Source of the DNA: Enterococcus rotai
GTDB lineage: Bacteria > Bacillota > Bacilli > Lactobacillales > Enterococcaceae
DNA length: 64,000 nt
Assembly: GCF_001465345.1 (NCBI RefSeq)
Contig: NZ_CP013655.1
Span: 372,001 to 436,000 of the forward strand
Direction: 5' to 3'
A program made the position numbers and the translations under genes. Positions within the stretch are counted from its first letter, which is position 1. Each line of letters begins with the position of its first letter. Of the stretch, positions 10,271 through 19,653 are shown in pieces. Below the pieces are notes generated by a model. The model saw nothing but the letters and a program-made list of their open reading frames with translations, did not search any database and was not told the DNA's origin.

Positions 10271-11288
10271 AATCGATGATTGGAAGAGAATATCTTTTAA
10301 GCGCAGTATTTAGTATTTTAATTAAATAAGTGTTTGTATTGATTGAATGACTAGCACTAATAAGTCCTAGTTCAGAAGTTTCACTTAGCACTGGATTAGG
10401 GCTTGCTTCTATAAAATATAAAGAGCGATCTGTCAGCCTGTAATCAAATCGAGCATAATCAAAGATATCTAATTCTTTAAAAATTATTTGAGAAGTTGAC
10501 TTTATTAAATCAATTTGTTCAGGAGTCAGTTTTTCATCAGCCAATTCTAGTTTTCTTTTTCTTGAAGATTTTTCTTGAATTCCCATAAGTTCTTGATCAA
10601 AATAATATTTCCCATTCAAACTAGTGATAATAACCTCAGATACATCGATTTCTTTTTTTTGTCCGATTAAAAAGTTACTTATCTCGTAACCTTTAATAAA
10701 TTCTTCTATGAGTATTTCTTTAAATTGTTCTAATAATTTGAAAAGTAGATTGTGTGCGTCTTGTTTGTTGTATACTATATTATCTTGACTAATTCCTATA
10801 GATGAACCCTCATTGTTTGGTTTTAAAATAATTGGATATTCAAGTTCATCTGGTTTAAATTCGTCTAAAGACCTAACTAAATAACCTTTTGAGCAAAGAA
10901 CATTATTTGAAAGTAAAAAACGTTTAGTATAAATCTTGTTTGCAGTTAATAAATAAGTAATTGCTTCTGAACCAACATAAGGAACATTCAAAAGTTCAAA
11001 TAAAAAAGCTGCTTGTCCTTTTCTACTTTTTTGAGTCAATCCATCAGATAAGTTAAAAAAAATTGTATTTGGAAATTCCTTTTTTGATTTATAGGCATCT
11101 ATTAGAGCATGAATACCACCAAAAAAATAACACTCTAGTCCAAGGGAAATTAATTTATTCTTCAAATAATGAACACTTGCTTTGCTTGTATGATCATTAT
11201 ATATATGATTTGTTCCAAAACCTTCATTTTTAAAGTCCTCTCGAACGTCTGCGACAATAGCAACTTTGATTTTATCCATATCATTCAC
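10257..11288 (-). CDS. ATP-grasp ligase related to D-Ala-D-Ala ligase
   Basis: A 343-residue ATP-grasp enzyme, expected to join a carboxylate to an amine through an acyl phosphate. Visible motifs are the ATP-binding strand YPIILKPNNEGSSIGIS (151-167), EFIKGYEIS (196-204) and the Mg-binding segment RFDYRL...FIEASPNPVLS (280-302, with E294 and N297). It resembles D-Ala-D-Ala ligase in overall plan. However, it sits in an accessory segment behind a methyltransferase, so a dedicated small-molecule or peptide ligation is more likely than cell-wall synthesis. The start overlaps the methyltransferase stop by 8 bp; a second ATG at 11279 is also possible. The substrate is unknown. Confidence 0.8.
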   Translation of the reverse strand: MNDMDKIKVAIVADVREDFKNEGFGTNHIYNDHTSKASVHYLKNKLISLGLECYFFGGIHALIDAYKSKKEFPNTIFFNLSDGLTQKSRKGQAAFLFELLNVPYVGSEAITYLLTANKIYTKRFLLSNNVLCSKGYLVRSLDEFKPDELEYPIILKPNNEGSSIGISQDNIVYNKQDAHNLLFKLLEQFKEILIEEFIKGYEISNFLIGQKKEIDVSEVIITSLNGKYYFDQELMGIQEKSSRKRKLELADEKLTPEQIDLIKSTSQIIFKELDIFDYARFDYRLTDRSLYFIEASPNPVLSETSELGLISASHSINTNTYLIKILNTALKRYSLPIIDFNYK

Positions 11289-12033
11289 ATCCCTTTTCTA
11301 ATTGAAGAATTGTATAGCCTTCATATTTACTAATGGGTTTACTTTTTGAAAAATCATTTATTAAATGTTGGTAGCCTAGTTCATATTCCTCAGAATCAAG
11401 AAGTACAAAAGCTGATATTGATTTGGTATTTACCTTGGCTAGAAAATCTTTTTTTATTGGTTCTATAACGTGCTGTTCAATTCTAGTCTCGGAAAGAAAA
11501 TTCCAGTTATTATTTTGAGCAACAGATAGTAATTTAGATATTGGATGGAATCTTTTCTTATCAATAGTTGCAATAGAAGGAAAGTATTTTATCCAATATT
11601 TTTCTTCTAATTGAGAGGGAGATTCAGTGCATATGACTAGTTTACAGCCTACTTTTGCTATTCGATCTAATTCGGTAAAAAAAAGAGGCAAATCTCTAAT
11701 ATGGTGAATAACATCAATGCAAAAAATACCATTAAAAAAAGAATCTTCAATAGTTAGTGGTAAAGAGTTAAAATGTTTAAAATGTATTTTTTTGGAACAA
11801 AAAGTAGCATTTTCAATCATTTTCTGTGAAGTATCTACACCCCAAAAATTAGCTTCATGATATTTTTCAAGCTCAATTAAATAGTTTCCAGTTCCGCATC
11901 CATATTCTAAAATACGATCATTTTTAGAAATGTGTAACTGACGACAGAGTAAGTCATATATCGTTTTATTTATCTGTCTATTTGCTAAATAATCATCTGC
12001 ATATTTATCATAATTAACATGATATTTTTCCAT
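11281..12033 (-). CDS. Class I SAM-dependent methyltransferase
   Basis: A 250-residue protein with a Rossmann-fold methyltransferase core (Methyltransf_11/25 type). Motif I is EYGCGTGN (43-50), the acidic residue after strand 2 is in GVDTSQ (65-70), and the post-motif CIDVIHHIRD lies near residue 105. GGAG for translation and the ATG lie inside the right 59-bp repeat. The ATP-grasp gene overlaps its end, so the pair is translationally coupled and probably acts on one substrate. No precursor peptide gene is seen beside it. There is no strong promoter directly upstream, so transcription may come from the AAA operon reading leftwards. Confidence 0.82.
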   Translation of the reverse strand: MEKYHVNYDKYADDYLANRQINKTIYDLLCRQLHISKNDRILEYGCGTGNYLIELEKYHEANFWGVDTSQKMIENATFCSKKIHFKHFNSLPLTIEDSFFNGIFCIDVIHHIRDLPLFFTELDRIAKVGCKLVICTESPSQLEEKYWIKYFPSIATIDKKRFHPISKLLSVAQNNNWNFLSETRIEQHVIEPIKKDFLAKVNTKSISAFVLLDSEEYELGYQHLINDFSKSKPISKYEGYTILQLEKGCE

Positions 12034-12084
12034 AAAATACTCCTTTTTTAAACATTAGATAATTGCTTATTATCCTTTGTTCAT
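12026..12084 (-). repeat. Right copy of the perfect 59-bp inverted repeat (IRR)
   Basis: Reverse complement identical to 7709-7767, with the candidate core site at 12058-12074. It supplies the ribosome binding site and first codons of the methyltransferase gene. The outer edge is 20 bp from the stop codon of the 160-residue protein gene. Confidence 0.95.
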
Positions 12085-12104
12085 TTTTATTTAAAAAAAA
12101 TCTT

Positions 12105-12587
12105 CTATCCTTTAACAACTGAAACTGATCCACTATCACTCACCGCTCTGCAACAATCGCTATAAACTTCAATAAATGCGTAAGCTGGGTTCATCGCTAT
12201 AGTTCTGGCTTTTTCCATGCCATTTGGTACAGTCTCACCTTTCTTGTAGTGCTCTATAATTCTGCCACTAATGTCAACAGTGTGAACCTCGTAAGAAGCA
12301 CCTAAATAACATTTTGAAACATACCCTAATAGCAGACCTGATAACTCTACCTCGGGAAATTCTTTAGCAATTGCTCCCAGAATATCCTCTACCTTACTTT
12401 TTGCAATGGTAGCATTTCCACTGTCTAGATGGCTAAAGTTATCCAGATATTCTTTACTACGCTTACGCCTTAACAATTTTTCGATTTGAGCATCTGTCCC
12501 GACTGGTTTCAAGTTACTTGTTGTATTAACACTAAAAATTGAATCAGTTTGTCTTTCAGTTGTTCTATTAATCAATGGTTTTGGCAC
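12105..12587 (-). CDS. Hypothetical protein, last gene of the AAA operon
   Basis: A 160-residue protein that I do not recognise. It starts at GTG with AGGAG 9 bp upstream. Residues 1-60 are polar and probably disordered, with a basic patch EKLLRRKRSKEYLDNF. Residues 65-160 look like a compact alpha/beta domain with three cysteines (one near 92 and a CC pair near 145). There is no signal peptide or membrane segment. It follows the Ycf46-like ATPase by 15 bp and is probably a partner of it. Confidence 0.7.
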   Translation of the reverse strand: MPKPLINRTTERQTDSIFSVNTTSNLKPVGTDAQIEKLLRRKRSKEYLDNFSHLDSGNATIAKSKVEDILGAIAKEFPEVELSGLLLGYVSKCYLGASYEVHTVDISGRIIEHYKKGETVPNGMEKARTIAMNPAYAFIEVYSDCCRAVSDSGSVSVVKG

Positions 12588-12602
12588 TCTATTTCACTCC
12601 TA

Positions 12603-14177
12603 TTAAACTAAGACTTTCCTTGTTTTTTGTGATTGTTGCTCCTTCATTGCGACTTCGCTTCCAATAGGTTTTCCAGATGCTGGAACTGCCCTTGATTTTC
12701 CCCATTCTCTGATCGATTCTATTTTTTCTGGACTTGTTTGAGATAGCGGGACAACATTTTGAAATATTTCTAGAATAATTGTTTCATCTAACCTAAAATT
12801 ATCTTGTGCCAGTTTATTGTAGGCCAGCTCTCTTACCGTAGATTCCAAATCAGCTCCAGTAAATCCATTCGTTAATTCGACGATTGAGTCTGCTAATTGA
12901 CCTTCAAAATCCAGTTCCAAATACTTACGCATGTATATAGAAAGAATATCTTTTCTTTCCTCTGCCGTTGGTAAATCAACAAAAAATAGCTCATCAAAAC
13001 GACCTCGACGTAATAATTCTGAAGGTAGCAAACTAACATCGTTTGCTGTTGCAACAACAAATACTTGTTTTTTACTTTCTTGAAGCCAGAATAGAAATTG
13101 CCCTACCATCCTTGTAGACACCCCTCCATCATTACCAGATGTAGCGCCAGAGAGTCCTTTTTCAATTTCATCTATCCATAATATACAAGGTGAAACATTT
13201 TCAGCTGTCGTTAAGGCATCTTTCAATTGTTGTTCAGATTGCCCTACATAACTTCCCTGAACGGTTGCGAAGTCTAATCTGTACAGTGGCAATTTCCAAT
13301 TTGCAGAAATCGACTTAGCTGAAAGTGATTTACCACATCCAGGTACTCCAACAAGCAAAATCCCTCTAGGCGATTGCAATCCTCTTAATTTCATTTCTGC
13401 TCTTTTCTCAGGGGTTAATAATGTTTTTTTTATATCCAACCATTTTTTTAGTCCTTCTAACCCACCAACATCTTTTACACTATCTTCAACTTCGATTTTC
13501 TCTAAACCTGAAATATCTGAAAATAAGCGGTCTTTCGCAAACCTTACTTCATCCATATCTGATTTTTTTATCGATTTATTAGCAATTAACGAAGAAATAA
13601 TATTTTCAGCTTCAATCCGAGTAACTCCTGATAATAAAGATGCGGCTTCACGAACATCCATATCATCCCATTCAATTAAAATCTCTGATCGATATTCATC
13701 AATGAACTCTTTTATAATCTTATACATGTCCTCTTCATCTGGTAAATCAACCTTAATCATCATGCCTAACCTTTTCAGCTGATTCCAAATAGGATTCGTT
13801 GAAAAGATAACGATTGAACCACCCGTTTCATTTGCTAAAGTTACTAAATCTAAAAGTTGTTTTGCTTCAGAATTATCATTGGATAAATCGGGTACTTCTG
13901 TTAGTATAAGTGTCAGATTCTGTTTCTTTTTCATTTGTTCACTCATAAAATCTATCGCTGCATAATAGGATTTATCTTCTGTTAAAAGTTGTTCACTTGT
14001 TAATTCATAAATTCCTTTTGATAATGTATGAACATAGAAAGGTAATGCCAACTCTTCGGAAACACCTTCTAAGATTTCCAACGTTCTTGCTCGTTCAATC
14101 GTATTAATTACCACTAACGGAATACGCGCAATTGAATACCTTCTCATCAAATCTTTGCATTCATTTATACTCCCCAT
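12603..14177 (-). CDS. Ycf46-like AAA+ ATPase
   Basis: A 524-residue cytoplasmic AAA ATPase resembling the Ycf46 family. It has an N-terminal RecA-like half without a Walker A motif (about 1-200), a small helical linker, then a classic AAA module with Walker A GVPGCGKS (277-284), Walker B CILWIDEIEK (331-340), sensor 1 ATAND and the arginine-finger segment LLRRGRFDELFFVDLP. Such ATPases remodel protein complexes, but the client is unknown for this family. AAAGGAG precedes the ATG. It lies third from last in a tight operon with two small proteins, a zinc-ribbon protein and a coiled-coil membrane protein, all likely to act together. Confidence 0.85.
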   Translation of the reverse strand: MGSINECKDLMRRYSIARIPLVVINTIERARTLEILEGVSEELALPFYVHTLSKGIYELTSEQLLTEDKSYYAAIDFMSEQMKKKQNLTLILTEVPDLSNDNSEAKQLLDLVTLANETGGSIVIFSTNPIWNQLKRLGMMIKVDLPDEEDMYKIIKEFIDEYRSEILIEWDDMDVREAASLLSGVTRIEAENIISSLIANKSIKKSDMDEVRFAKDRLFSDISGLEKIEVEDSVKDVGGLEGLKKWLDIKKTLLTPEKRAEMKLRGLQSPRGILLVGVPGCGKSLSAKSISANWKLPLYRLDFATVQGSYVGQSEQQLKDALTTAENVSPCILWIDEIEKGLSGATSGNDGGVSTRMVGQFLFWLQESKKQVFVVATANDVSLLPSELLRRGRFDELFFVDLPTAEERKDILSIYMRKYLELDFEGQLADSIVELTNGFTGADLESTVRELAYNKLAQDNFRLDETIILEIFQNVVPLSQTSPEKIESIREWGKSRAVPASGKPIGSEVAMKEQQSQKTRKVLV

Positions 14178-14190
14178 AACAGTTGCTCCT

Positions 14191-14631
14191 TTAATTTACT
14201 TTATGATTTTTAACTATACTTAACATCTTTCCAGAGTAATCGCTTTTAGCACTATCTTCTAATGACTTTTGCATATTATCAGCATGCTCTCTCACTAAGG
14301 CTTGAAAATGTTGTTGCTCATTTTGAGGAATCGCAGGAATTGTCACTACTTTTTCAATCTGTTGCAATTCTTTTCTAAGGCCTAAAAGCGCTTGAATGTA
14401 AGTAGCTTCGTTTCTCATACCACTTGCTTGGTTTTTATGAAACTTATCAGTAGCACAAACCAAGCGATAATTCACAACATCAAACAATTGCTTTGTAAAC
14501 CGTTCTGAAACTCCTGATTGCCATTCTATTGTCCCAAGTTTCATAGCTTCTAGCACTTCATTATCATTACATGCATCTTTTAATAGTTGAAAACATTCTA
14601 CCCATTCTTTATAAATTGCTGGACTTTTCAT
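14191..14631 (-). CDS. Hypothetical helical protein of the AAA operon
   Basis: A 146-residue, mostly helical soluble protein without recognisable motifs. Its ATG overlaps the stop of the zinc-ribbon gene in an ATGA arrangement, showing translational coupling. The region ATYIQALLGLRKELQQIEK near the middle is amphipathic. It is probably a component of the complex served by the AAA ATPase encoded next. Confidence 0.7.
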   Translation of the reverse strand: MKSPAIYKEWVECFQLLKDACNDNEVLEAMKLGTIEWQSGVSERFTKQLFDVVNYRLVCATDKFHKNQASGMRNEATYIQALLGLRKELQQIEKVVTIPAIPQNEQQHFQALVREHADNMQKSLEDSAKSDYSGKMLSIVKNHKVN

Positions 14632-14825
14632 CGCTTTCTTTTCCTTCTTACTACGACTGTCTCGGGTGGAACAACATCCCAGTCTGGTAACCCCATAGCA
14701 AATGGACTATTTTCAGGTTCATTTTTCAACTCGCTACTTGGAATTGTAGTGAGTTGTTTCTCACAGTTATTACAATAAGTTGAAGCCTCATTTATTATAT
14801 TTTCACACTTTAAACATCTCTTCAT
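14628..14825 (-). CDS. Small zinc-ribbon protein
   Basis: A 65-residue protein with an N-terminal CxxC...CxxC zinc ribbon (RCLKCENIINEASTYCNNCEK, here split as C4/C7 and C18/C21) and a basic C-terminus (VVVRRKRKR). AGGAG lies upstream of the ATG. It is translationally coupled to the next gene. Short zinc ribbons of this sort often act as adaptors or nucleic-acid binders; the role here is unknown. Confidence 0.75.
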   Translation of the reverse strand: MKRCLKCENIINEASTYCNNCEKQLTTIPSSELKNEPENSPFAMGLPDWDVVPPETVVVRRKRKR

Positions 14826-14836
14826 TTTTTATTCTC

Positions 14837-16567
14837 TCACTCCTCTATTTTTATTCGACGAATCGATCCTGATAATTTTTGCACATACTGATCTGGCGAA
14901 ATTTGTTCAAGATAATCGATTACTTCGTTTCCTCTACCGTCAGCCAATTCGAACTCCTGTCTAAAATCAACAATTTCAGCTAAAATAGCACGAATAACTT
15001 CTTTACCAGTTATAATCTGCTTTTCGTATTCACTTTTCACTTGTGCTCTCACTTGAGCCATTCTCTTTTTATCACTGGCAGAACTACTCGCTACCCAAAT
15101 ACCAGCAATCACTGCTAAAACTCCGAATAAGGGGTTACCTGCTATCATCATCATCAAGCCAATACCGCCGATCACAGCACCAATTTGCAACCCATATTCA
15201 CGAATAACTGGTAAGACTAAACCAGCAAGTTTCTCGTCTCTTTCAGATGCTACAAACTGCTCATAATCAGAAAGTATCTCTTCTTCACCACTGCCATCAG
15301 TTGATGTAAAGATAAATTTATTTACTTCACACTGAATTTCAATCGGAACCTTAGCTCTATTTTCTGCTGTCACATCATTATACGCATTGATGATCCATTC
15401 TTTTGATAATGCTATTGCAAATTTTTGAGTAGAAACACTTGCACCAGAATTTTCTGGCTTCATAGCAGCATCAGTCAATAATTGCGAGAAGTCTTTCTTA
15501 ACAGTAAAATTTGATTTTTCTACCTGAATTCCTCTTTTCGCCGCATCATCGTCTCCATTATGGTCAATAATTAGTTCATTTAATCTTTCCTGCTGCCTAA
15601 ATGGAAGTTCTTCCTCATCAAATTCACTGACCAACGTAAAAAGGATATCATCTAATCGCTCTACTAACTTTTTCTTTGAAGCTTCTTTATTGAAAATTCC
15701 TTGGAAGTAGTCCAAAATCACTTCATGTAAATTTGCCCCCTTTAATACAGTTTCTAATTCAAACCAAGTAGTACTATATTTCTCTAAATACGGGTAATTT
15801 GAAGTTAGTTCAACTGGAGTATGTAGTTTAATGGCTTCTGACCATTGGATAATCAACTGTTCTTCAAAACCAGCTTTAGCAGAAATATTTTCAAGCCAAT
15901 CCATTAATTGTCTGGATATCATCCCTTCTGAATCCATACCTAATAATCCACTTGCGAAGGCATCGATAATCACAATCGTTTCTCTGTTCAACTCTTCTTC
16001 ATTTTGATTCGCAAAATAACGTTGTGTCCATTTCAAGCTAGCAGCTTTTCTATCTGCTCTTCGACAGATCAAAGCAAATAACAAAGATGTCTTCTCATCA
16101 TCTCGGCGAATCGCTTCTCTGACTGCCCTTTCTGCTAATTCTTGTTTGTTACTTATCCATGCAGAAACAGCGACTAAACATGGAGCTAACCAATATCCTG
16201 GAGCCGCCAGCATTAATTCTTCCGTTGCTGTTTCTATAGTTTCTTTTCTTACAATCTCTAAATCATCTGCTTGTAAAACACCCGTTGCTGTTCTCCGTAT
16301 TTCTCCGTAATGGCCAAATTTCTTTTCAATTTCTTGTCTAATTTTTACTAATCTCGTTTCGGCCAACTCTATCTTATGTTGTTTGTTTGCCTGTTGTACG
16401 TAGTCATGAAATTCTTTAGCCAATTCAGCTAATTCTTGATAGACAACCTGCACGTTTCCATCTACCGTAGAAATCTTTCCATTCATTGCATCAATATTAT
16501 TATGAATAACAGATAAATTATTTTCTATTGCACTTAAATTTGCCGTACTTATAACTCTTTCAGCCAT
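14837..16567 (-). CDS. Coiled-coil protein with a C-terminal membrane hairpin
   Basis: A 576-residue protein that I do not recognise by name. Residues 1-60 are a coiled coil of heptad-like repeats (SAIENNLSVIHNNIDAMNG). A helical middle domain follows, with two hydrophobic segments near residues 480-520 (LQIGAVIGGIGLMMMIAG and FGVLAVIAGIWVA), then a charged helical tail. I moved the start to the ATG at 16567 because AGGAGG precedes it; the longer upstream reading has none. As the first gene of a five-gene operon it probably supplies the membrane platform or filament on which the AAA ATPase acts. Confidence 0.75.
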   Translation of the reverse strand: MAERVISTANLSAIENNLSVIHNNIDAMNGKISTVDGNVQVVYQELAELAKEFHDYVQQANKQHKIELAETRLVKIRQEIEKKFGHYGEIRRTATGVLQADDLEIVRKETIETATEELMLAAPGYWLAPCLVAVSAWISNKQELAERAVREAIRRDDEKTSLLFALICRRADRKAASLKWTQRYFANQNEEELNRETIVIIDAFASGLLGMDSEGMISRQLMDWLENISAKAGFEEQLIIQWSEAIKLHTPVELTSNYPYLEKYSTTWFELETVLKGANLHEVILDYFQGIFNKEASKKKLVERLDDILFTLVSEFDEEELPFRQQERLNELIIDHNGDDDAAKRGIQVEKSNFTVKKDFSQLLTDAAMKPENSGASVSTQKFAIALSKEWIINAYNDVTAENRAKVPIEIQCEVNKFIFTSTDGSGEEEILSDYEQFVASERDEKLAGLVLPVIREYGLQIGAVIGGIGLMMMIAGNPLFGVLAVIAGIWVASSSASDKKRMAQVRAQVKSEYEKQIITGKEVIRAILAEIVDFRQEFELADGRGNEVIDYLEQISPDQYVQKLSGSIRRIKIEE

Positions 16568-16757
16568 TTTCGTCCTCCTAATTCCATTTTTTCTCAATTC
16601 AATTTTAACACAAATAAACAACATTTTATAATTAATTTTCCCTATTTTATAAAACAAAGAAAACAAATAAATTAAAAACATTGACATATCAAGTGTTTAA
16701 TGTGAAGAAAATACATTTTTTGATTTACATTCTATTTAACAAAATTATCAGTATAGA

Positions 16758-16802
16758 TTAAAAAAAAAGTGAGTGAAAACCTCAATACAGGTCCCACTCA
16801 CT
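16758..16802 (-). terminator. Terminator of tpx
   Basis: Arms AGTGAGTG and CACTCACT (16768-16775 and 16795-16802) are followed on the minus strand by a run of T. It marks the right border of the first accessory island. Confidence 0.75.
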
Positions 16803-16848
16803 AACAAAAAACGATTATTTTAACATTTAACTACCAATATTTTATTAA

Positions 16849-17340
16849 CTACAGAATACTTGCCACTTTATCCAATGCAACTGCATAATCCGGCTCTTCC
16901 GCAATCTCAGTCGAAATTGCTTCATAAACCAGCTTACCTTCTTTATCGATCACAAAAATTCCACGTGCTAAACGTCCCATTGCAGGGATGAATAAACCAT
17001 ATGCTTCACCAAAGGTTCCTTCTGTGTCATGTAAGAGTTCCATGTCCACACCTTCAGCTGCACACCAATTTTCTTGTTCTTCTTTTGTATTGTTTGATAT
17101 CGTGATAAATTTAACGCCAGCAACATTCGCTGCTTCTTGATTGAAACGCTTTGTTTGTAATGAACAAATTCTAGTATCGATATCCGGTACTACACTGATC
17201 AAAACAGGTGTACCTGCAAAATCTGAAAGATTAACTACTTCATCTTTTAAATTTTTTAATGAGAAAGCCGGCGCTTGGCTGCCTACTTCTGGTTGTGCAC
17301 CAATAATTTCTACTACTTCACCTTTTTTTGTTACTTGCAT
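16849..17340 (-). CDS. tpx: Thiol peroxidase (atypical 2-Cys peroxiredoxin)
   Basis: A cytoplasmic enzyme of 163 residues that reduces hydrogen and alkyl peroxides with electrons from thioredoxin. The peroxidatic cysteine is in VVPDIDTRICSLQTKRFN (about residue 58) and the resolving cysteine in ENWCAAEG (about residue 93). The N-terminal QVTKKGEVVEIIGAQPEVG and the segment APAFSLKNLKDEVVNLSDF are typical. AAGGAGG precedes the ATG. The length is normal. It is monocistronic, with its own terminator. Confidence 0.95.
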   Translation of the reverse strand: MQVTKKGEVVEIIGAQPEVGSQAPAFSLKNLKDEVVNLSDFAGTPVLISVVPDIDTRICSLQTKRFNQEAANVAGVKFITISNNTKEEQENWCAAEGVDMELLHDTEGTFGEAYGLFIPAMGRLARGIFVIDKEGKLVYEAISTEIAEEPDYAVALDKVASIL

Positions 17341-17534
17341 TCTGTTCTTCCTCCTTATTTTAAAAGCGGAACAAATCGGTTAATCCTGTAGAAAATTAGC
17401 ATTGAAACGTTCTTTGTTTCACTGACAATTTATCTATTTTTCCAAGGATTGATTTGTGCAGCTAGATAACATAAAACCAATCATTCTCTCTTTAGTATAG
17501 AGGAACGAAGAACAGATGACAAAGTTCTTGCTTT

Positions 17535-18188
17535 CTATGCTTTTTTACTTGCGAACGTTTCATCAAAATAAATCAAGGTCTGCAACTCAGTTGTTAAATC
17601 GATATATTGTACACTCACATTGGCTGGAACAGTTACACGATCGGGAGCAAAATTCAAAATTGCCGTAATTCCTGCTGCAACAATTTTATCGATAGCTTCT
17701 TGAGCGTATTGACTGGGTACAGTTGAAATTGCAACGGTGACCCCTGTGCGCTTGACTTCTTCCGCTAGATTTTCCATTGGCTGGATCATGATATCATCAA
17801 CTGATAGTCCCACAAGCTCTGCTTCTGTATCAAATGCACACACAATATTCAAGTTTTCATTTCTACGGAAATTGTTTTTTACCAACGCTTTGCCTAAATT
17901 GCCACAACCGATCAAGGCAATCCGTTTTTCTTCTTGGGTATTTAAAATATGACTAAATACTTCGATTAAATAAGGTACATCATAACCATAACCGCTACGT
18001 CCTAATTCACCTAAATGGGAGAAATCGCGTCGGATCGTAGCCGACGGCACTTGGATCACGTCACTAAACTCTTTAGACTTGATCCGAGTTACGCCGGAAT
18101 CTCCTAACATTTTTAAATAACGTAAATATAACGGTAATCGTTTAGCCGTTGCTTTTGGCATTGTTTTTTCTTTATGTAATTCTTTCAT
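17535..18188 (-). CDS. rex: Redox-sensing transcriptional repressor Rex
   Basis: A 217-residue repressor that releases DNA when the NADH/NAD ratio rises and so controls fermentation genes. It has an N-terminal winged helix (about 10-80, with KEFSDVIQVPSATIRRDFSHLG as recognition region). The Rossmann NAD(H)-binding domain has GCGNLGKAL near residue 95, CAFDTE and the FAPDRVTVP segment. The ATG at 18188 is chosen because GGGGGC precedes it, and this matches normal Rex length; 46 further upstream codons would be atypical. Confidence 0.95.
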   Translation of the reverse strand: MKELHKEKTMPKATAKRLPLYLRYLKMLGDSGVTRIKSKEFSDVIQVPSATIRRDFSHLGELGRSGYGYDVPYLIEVFSHILNTQEEKRIALIGCGNLGKALVKNNFRRNENLNIVCAFDTEAELVGLSVDDIMIQPMENLAEEVKRTGVTVAISTVPSQYAQEAIDKIVAAGITAILNFAPDRVTVPANVSVQYIDLTTELQTLIYFDETFASKKA

Positions 18189-18290
18189 TTTTCTAGCCCC
18201 CTTGTTACTTATTTCACATATATATAGTTTAGCATGGTTGAGGTGTGTGAGCAACTTGTTTGTGAAAAAAATGCAGATATTAGAAAAACC

Positions 18291-18337
18291 TAATAGAAAA
18301 AAGAACAGATTCGATAGCGTTATCAAGTCTGTTCTTT
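18291..18337 (-). terminator. Terminator of thiI
   Basis: Arms AAAGAACAGA and TCTGTTCTTT (18300-18309 and 18328-18337) carry an inner GATA/TATC pair. A T-rich stretch follows on the minus strand. Confidence 0.8.
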
Positions 18338-18343
18338 CAACTT

Positions 18344-19549
18344 TTATAGGAAATCAGAAAATTCTTCGTTTTGTTCGCTTTGTTCTGTTATTTCACTAAC
18401 TTTCAAACCAGCCATTGAACGAGCCATTAATCCTTCGATATCTAAGCGAGCTTCATAAGCTTGGGCTTTATCTAACTTTGGTCGCGTTTTTGGTTGCGGT
18501 GGCGCAAAAATTGTACAGCAATCTTCAAATGGTTGGATCGCTAATTCAAAGGTATCGATTTTTTCAGCGATTTCTATGATTTCACCTTTGTCCATTGAGA
18601 CAACAGGTCGAATAATCGGTGTTGTGGTCACTTCATTGATCGCCACCATACTTTGCAAGGTTTGTGAAGCAACTTGTCCCAATGATTCGCCATTAATGAT
18701 CACTAAGCCTTTTCTCGCAGCACGTATGGCATCTGTCAAACGCAGCATCATTCGACGTGTCACAGTCATTAGATACCCTTCTGGGACCACTCGTTTGATT
18801 TCTTCTTGTATCTCAGTAAATGGTACTTCAATAAACTGAATACTACCGCCATATGGAGCGATTTTTGCTGCTAAATCTTTGGCTTTTTGTAAGGCTTGTT
18901 CACTGGTATAAGGCGGGCTGGCAAAATGAACGGCTTCAACTTCTACACCACGTTTCATTGCTAAGTAGCCTGCCACTGGTGAATCGATCCCTCCAGAAAG
19001 CATTAGCATACCACGTCCGCTAGTTCCCACTGGTAACCCGCCAGCACCACGAATCGTTTCATAAGAAAGATACGCACCTTCTTTACGGATTTCTACACGA
19101 ATTTCGATATTCGGTTTTTTCATTTGTACGGCTATTTCAGGAAAAACTTCAAAAACTGCTCCGCCAAGCTCTCGGTTTAATTCATTGGTATCTAATTCAA
19201 AGCTATGATCTGAACGTTTGGAAGTGATTTTAAATGTTTGTCCCGGCTGATAAGCGGATTTGATGATCGTTTGAACCATTTCACGAATTGCCGGCATTGT
19301 TTTTTCCACACGAACGCTAGGTGAAAAATTTTGAATACCAAAGACTTTTTCTAACTTAGGTAAGATTTGTACACTGTCTTCCCCATTTAATAATAAGTGC
19401 ATTCGATCTCGATCTGCATGGATCTTGACAGCAGGAAAATCGCCTAGTACTCTTTTAACGTTTTGTGCTAGTTGAGAGATAAATAATTTTCTATTTTTCC
19501 CTTTCGTTGAAAGTTCGCCATAGCGAACCATGATTTCAGTATATTTCAC
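18344..19549 (-). CDS. thiI: tRNA 4-thiouridine synthase / sulfurtransferase ThiI
   Basis: A 401-residue enzyme for 4-thiouridine at tRNA position 8; in some organisms it also serves thiamine thiazole synthesis. It has a ferredoxin-like plus THUMP domain (1-165) and an adenylating PP-loop [17 protein letters not shown] (about 186-202). There is no long C-terminal rhodanese domain, which is the usual Gram-positive form. The sulfur donor is the cysteine desulfurase encoded immediately upstream, and this pairing is conserved in Firmicutes. Confidence 0.95.
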   Translation of the reverse strand: MKYTEIMVRYGELSTKGKNRKLFISQLAQNVKRVLGDFPAVKIHADRDRMHLLLNGEDSVQILPKLEKVFGIQNFSPSVRVEKTMPAIREMVQTIIKSAYQPGQTFKITSKRSDHSFELDTNELNRELGGAVFEVFPEIAVQMKKPNIEIRVEIRKEGAYLSYETIRGAGGLPVGTSGRGMLMLSGGIDSPVAGYLAMKRGVEVEAVHFASPPYTSEQALQKAKDLAAKIAPYGGSIQFIEVPFTEIQEEIKRVVPEGYLMTVTRRMMLRLTDAIRAARKGLVIINGESLGQVASQTLQSMVAINEVTTTPIIRPVVSMDKGEIIEIAEKIDTFELAIQPFEDCCTIFAPPQPKTRPKLDKAQAYEARLDIEGLMARSMAGLKVSEITEQSEQNEEFSDFL

Positions 19550-19653
19550 AATTTTTCAATCCTTTTCTATAAGCTTGATTTTCTAGTATTATTTACTTTA
19601 GCTAGTATATCATAGCAATTAAGAGATTTTAGCTAATTTTTATTCGTTTTTTC

